7,094 nucleotides of DNA, taken from Thermoplasmata archaeon (GTDB lineage: Archaea > Thermoplasmatota > E2 > DHVEG-1 > B18-G2). The position numbers were made by a program, and so were the translations under genes. The notes under the pieces were generated by a model that was given only the letters and a program-made list of their open reading frames with translations, searched no databases and had not been told where the DNA came from. The stretch lies in contig JAGHAD010000133.1 in NCBI GenBank assembly GCA_021161685.1, positions 1 through 7,094 on the forward strand. The letters run 5' to 3'. Positions 5,939-7,094 of this stretch are shown here, one piece after another. Every line of letters begins with the position of its first letter. Position 1 is the stretch's first letter.

Positions 5939-7094
5939 ATGAGTGAGTACAAGCTGTATAGATACAGGTGGGTGATGGTTTTTCTTTTCTGGTTCCTTAT
6001 GTTCGCCTATGGATCAAACTGGTTTGCCCTCTCTCCAATGCTCACAACTTTTGAAAAAAATTTCAATATCCCTGCATGGCAGTCACATCTGCTACTTTCC
6101 ATTATAGGTCTCTTTGTTATCTTCTTTGCATGGCCGGCGGGGAGACTGATAGACAGAAAGGGAGCGAAGCTCTCCGCTTCTATAGGAGCACTATTTATGA
6201 TACTTGGTTTTGGACTGAGGCCTTGGTTACTCGATAGCTTTCAAACCCTGTTTTTGAGTAGCGTCATAGCTGGTGTTGGCTTAGCCTGGATACTCGTAGC
6301 TCTAGCTCCTCAAATGATGAAGTGGTTCCCCAAGGGCTCTGCATCCTTGCCGGTTGGAATAGCTTCCTCTGGCCTCTTCATTGGATTCGGAAGTGGGGCT
6401 CTATCGATGCCTTTCCTCGTTGAAATGATATCCATGCGCAATGCCTTCCTCGTGTTTTCTATCATAGCTTTTATTTCCTTTTTCCTATGGGTAGGTCTTG
6501 CAAGAGAGAGTCCACCAACTCCACCAGAAGAGAGAAAAGATGTCAAGAGAGTCGATTTTTTTGAAGGATTGAGAGAGATTCTTTCATCATCAAACGCATA
6601 CATATATCCCTTCATCGGATTTTTAATAGTTGGTACGACACTCTCTTCCTCTGCATTCATCCATTTCATTTACCCTGGAGAGGAAGGGGGCATCATAGGT
6701 GGGAGTTTTCTCTACGGATGCGCGGTTGGGGCTTTCCTCGCTCCGCTCGCTGCCAGGAAATATGGTTTAAAGAAAATTTCTTTACTGGTTGCGATCCTCT
6801 CACTTGCGTTTTGGATAGGAATCTATTTAGTTTACGTCCATAACTTATGGTTATTACCAATTATCTTGGCATTTCTCTTTGGATTTGCTTTGCAGGCATC
6901 ATGGCCCATAGCTCTGTACTGTCAAGAGACAGAGAAAGGAGTGAACGAGGCAAATGAAGGCGTTGCATCCGGTTTGTACATATCCCTAAGCAACATCGGA
7001 GCTGCGATCCTGCCAGTAGCATTTGGATACATAGAGAAGGATGTACCTCTGTGCTTCTCTGGTATTTCTGCTTGTATATTCATACTGGTATTAC
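5939..7094 (+). CDS. Major facilitator superfamily transporter (3' end cut by window)
   Basis: This is a polytopic membrane transporter for an unknown solute. The frame is open from ATG 5939 to the window edge, 385 codons without a stop. Eleven hydrophobic segments plus the start of a twelfth are visible, at about 11-31, 50-67, 77-97, 103-123, 138-158, 168-187, 219-241, 252-271, 278-298, 303-323, 340-363 and from 371. A charged Pro-rich central loop (188-217, PPTPPEERKD) separates the two six-helix halves. MFS motif A is clear after the second helix: G68-RLI-D72-R73-K-G75. The stretch KWFPKGSASLPVG (128-140) resembles the WFP segment of the nitrate/nitrite and oxalate/formate-type branches, but that is too weak to name a substrate. 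An in-frame TAA at 5912-5914 and no other start before 5939 fix the start. Only the end of the last helix and the tail are missing. A role in carboxylate transport linked to the dehydrogenase at 81 is possible but unsupported. Confidence 0.9.
   Translation, partial: MSEYKLYRYRWVMVFLFWFLMFAYGSNWFALSPMLTTFEKNFNIPAWQSHLLLSIIGLFVIFFAWPAGRLIDRKGAKLSASIGALFMILGFGLRPWLLDSFQTLFLSSVIAGVGLAWILVALAPQMMKWFPKGSASLPVGIASSGLFIGFGSGALSMPFLVEMISMRNAFLVFSIIAFISFFLWVGLARESPPTPPEERKDVKRVDFFEGLREILSSSNAYIYPFIGFLIVGTTLSSSAFIHFIYPGEEGGIIGGSFLYGCAVGAFLAPLAARKYGLKKISLLVAILSLAFWIGIYLVYVHNLWLLPIILAFLFGFALQASWPIALYCQETEKGVNEANEGVASGLYISLSNIGAAILPVAFGYIEKDVPLCFSGISACIFILVL

Noticed and set aside
5967..5977. GGTGGGTGATG inside the transporter start, which could suggest initiation at the in-frame ATG 5975
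   Set aside because: The site overlaps the ATG, leaving no spacing, and starting there would cut into the first membrane helix and lose the basic N-terminus. ATG 5939 with its TATA-like box fits better.
6310..6669. A 119-codon minus-strand frame
   Set aside because: It is antisense to the MFS transporter, whose plus frame is open for 385 codons with regular membrane helices and motif A.

Overview
This window looks like a stretch of an archaeal chromosome. The evidence is an AglB/STT3-type oligosaccharyltransferase, a short archaeal-type ribose-phosphate pyrophosphokinase, TATA-like boxes about 25-28 bp upstream of start codons, and one clear archaeal Shine-Dalgarno (GGTGATG). Arginine is encoded almost entirely by AGA/AGG and isoleucine often by ATA, a bias common in thermophilic archaea. 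The overall flavour is euryarchaeal and probably thermophilic, but the sequence alone does not let me name a genus.

Four genes lie on the plus strand, head to tail, filling almost the whole window. (1) 81-1166: an Ldh2/malate-type NAD(P)-dependent 2-hydroxyacid dehydrogenase. (2) 1205-2065: ribose-phosphate pyrophosphokinase (prs), which makes PRPP. (3) About 2112-5897: a very long (1261 aa) catalytic oligosaccharyltransferase (aglB/STT3). It has about 13 membrane segments, the WWDYG catalytic domain, and four extra C-terminal beta-sandwich (carboxypeptidase-regulatory/SdrD-B-like) domains. (4) 5939 to the window end: a 12-TM major facilitator transporter, cut by the window edge inside its last helix. 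Gaps between genes are only 38-46 bp, and no RNA gene, mobile element or CRISPR array is visible.

Despite the tight packing, each gene seems to have its own promoter. For the dehydrogenase, prs and the transporter, the TATA-like box sits 25-28 bp before the ATG with no Shine-Dalgarno, which predicts leaderless mRNAs. For aglB the box is about 40 bp upstream and a GGTGATG site precedes the chosen ATG, which predicts a short leader. The four products (2-oxoacid redox, PRPP synthesis, protein N-glycosylation, solute transport) share no obvious pathway, so this looks like housekeeping neighbours rather than a dedicated system.

The most notable element is the aglB tail. Its last ~400 residues hold 20 of the protein's 26 N-glycosylation sequons, so the enzyme carries a probable outward-facing stalk dense in its own acceptor motif. 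Two of its domains also carry Ca-binding-like DxNxN loops.
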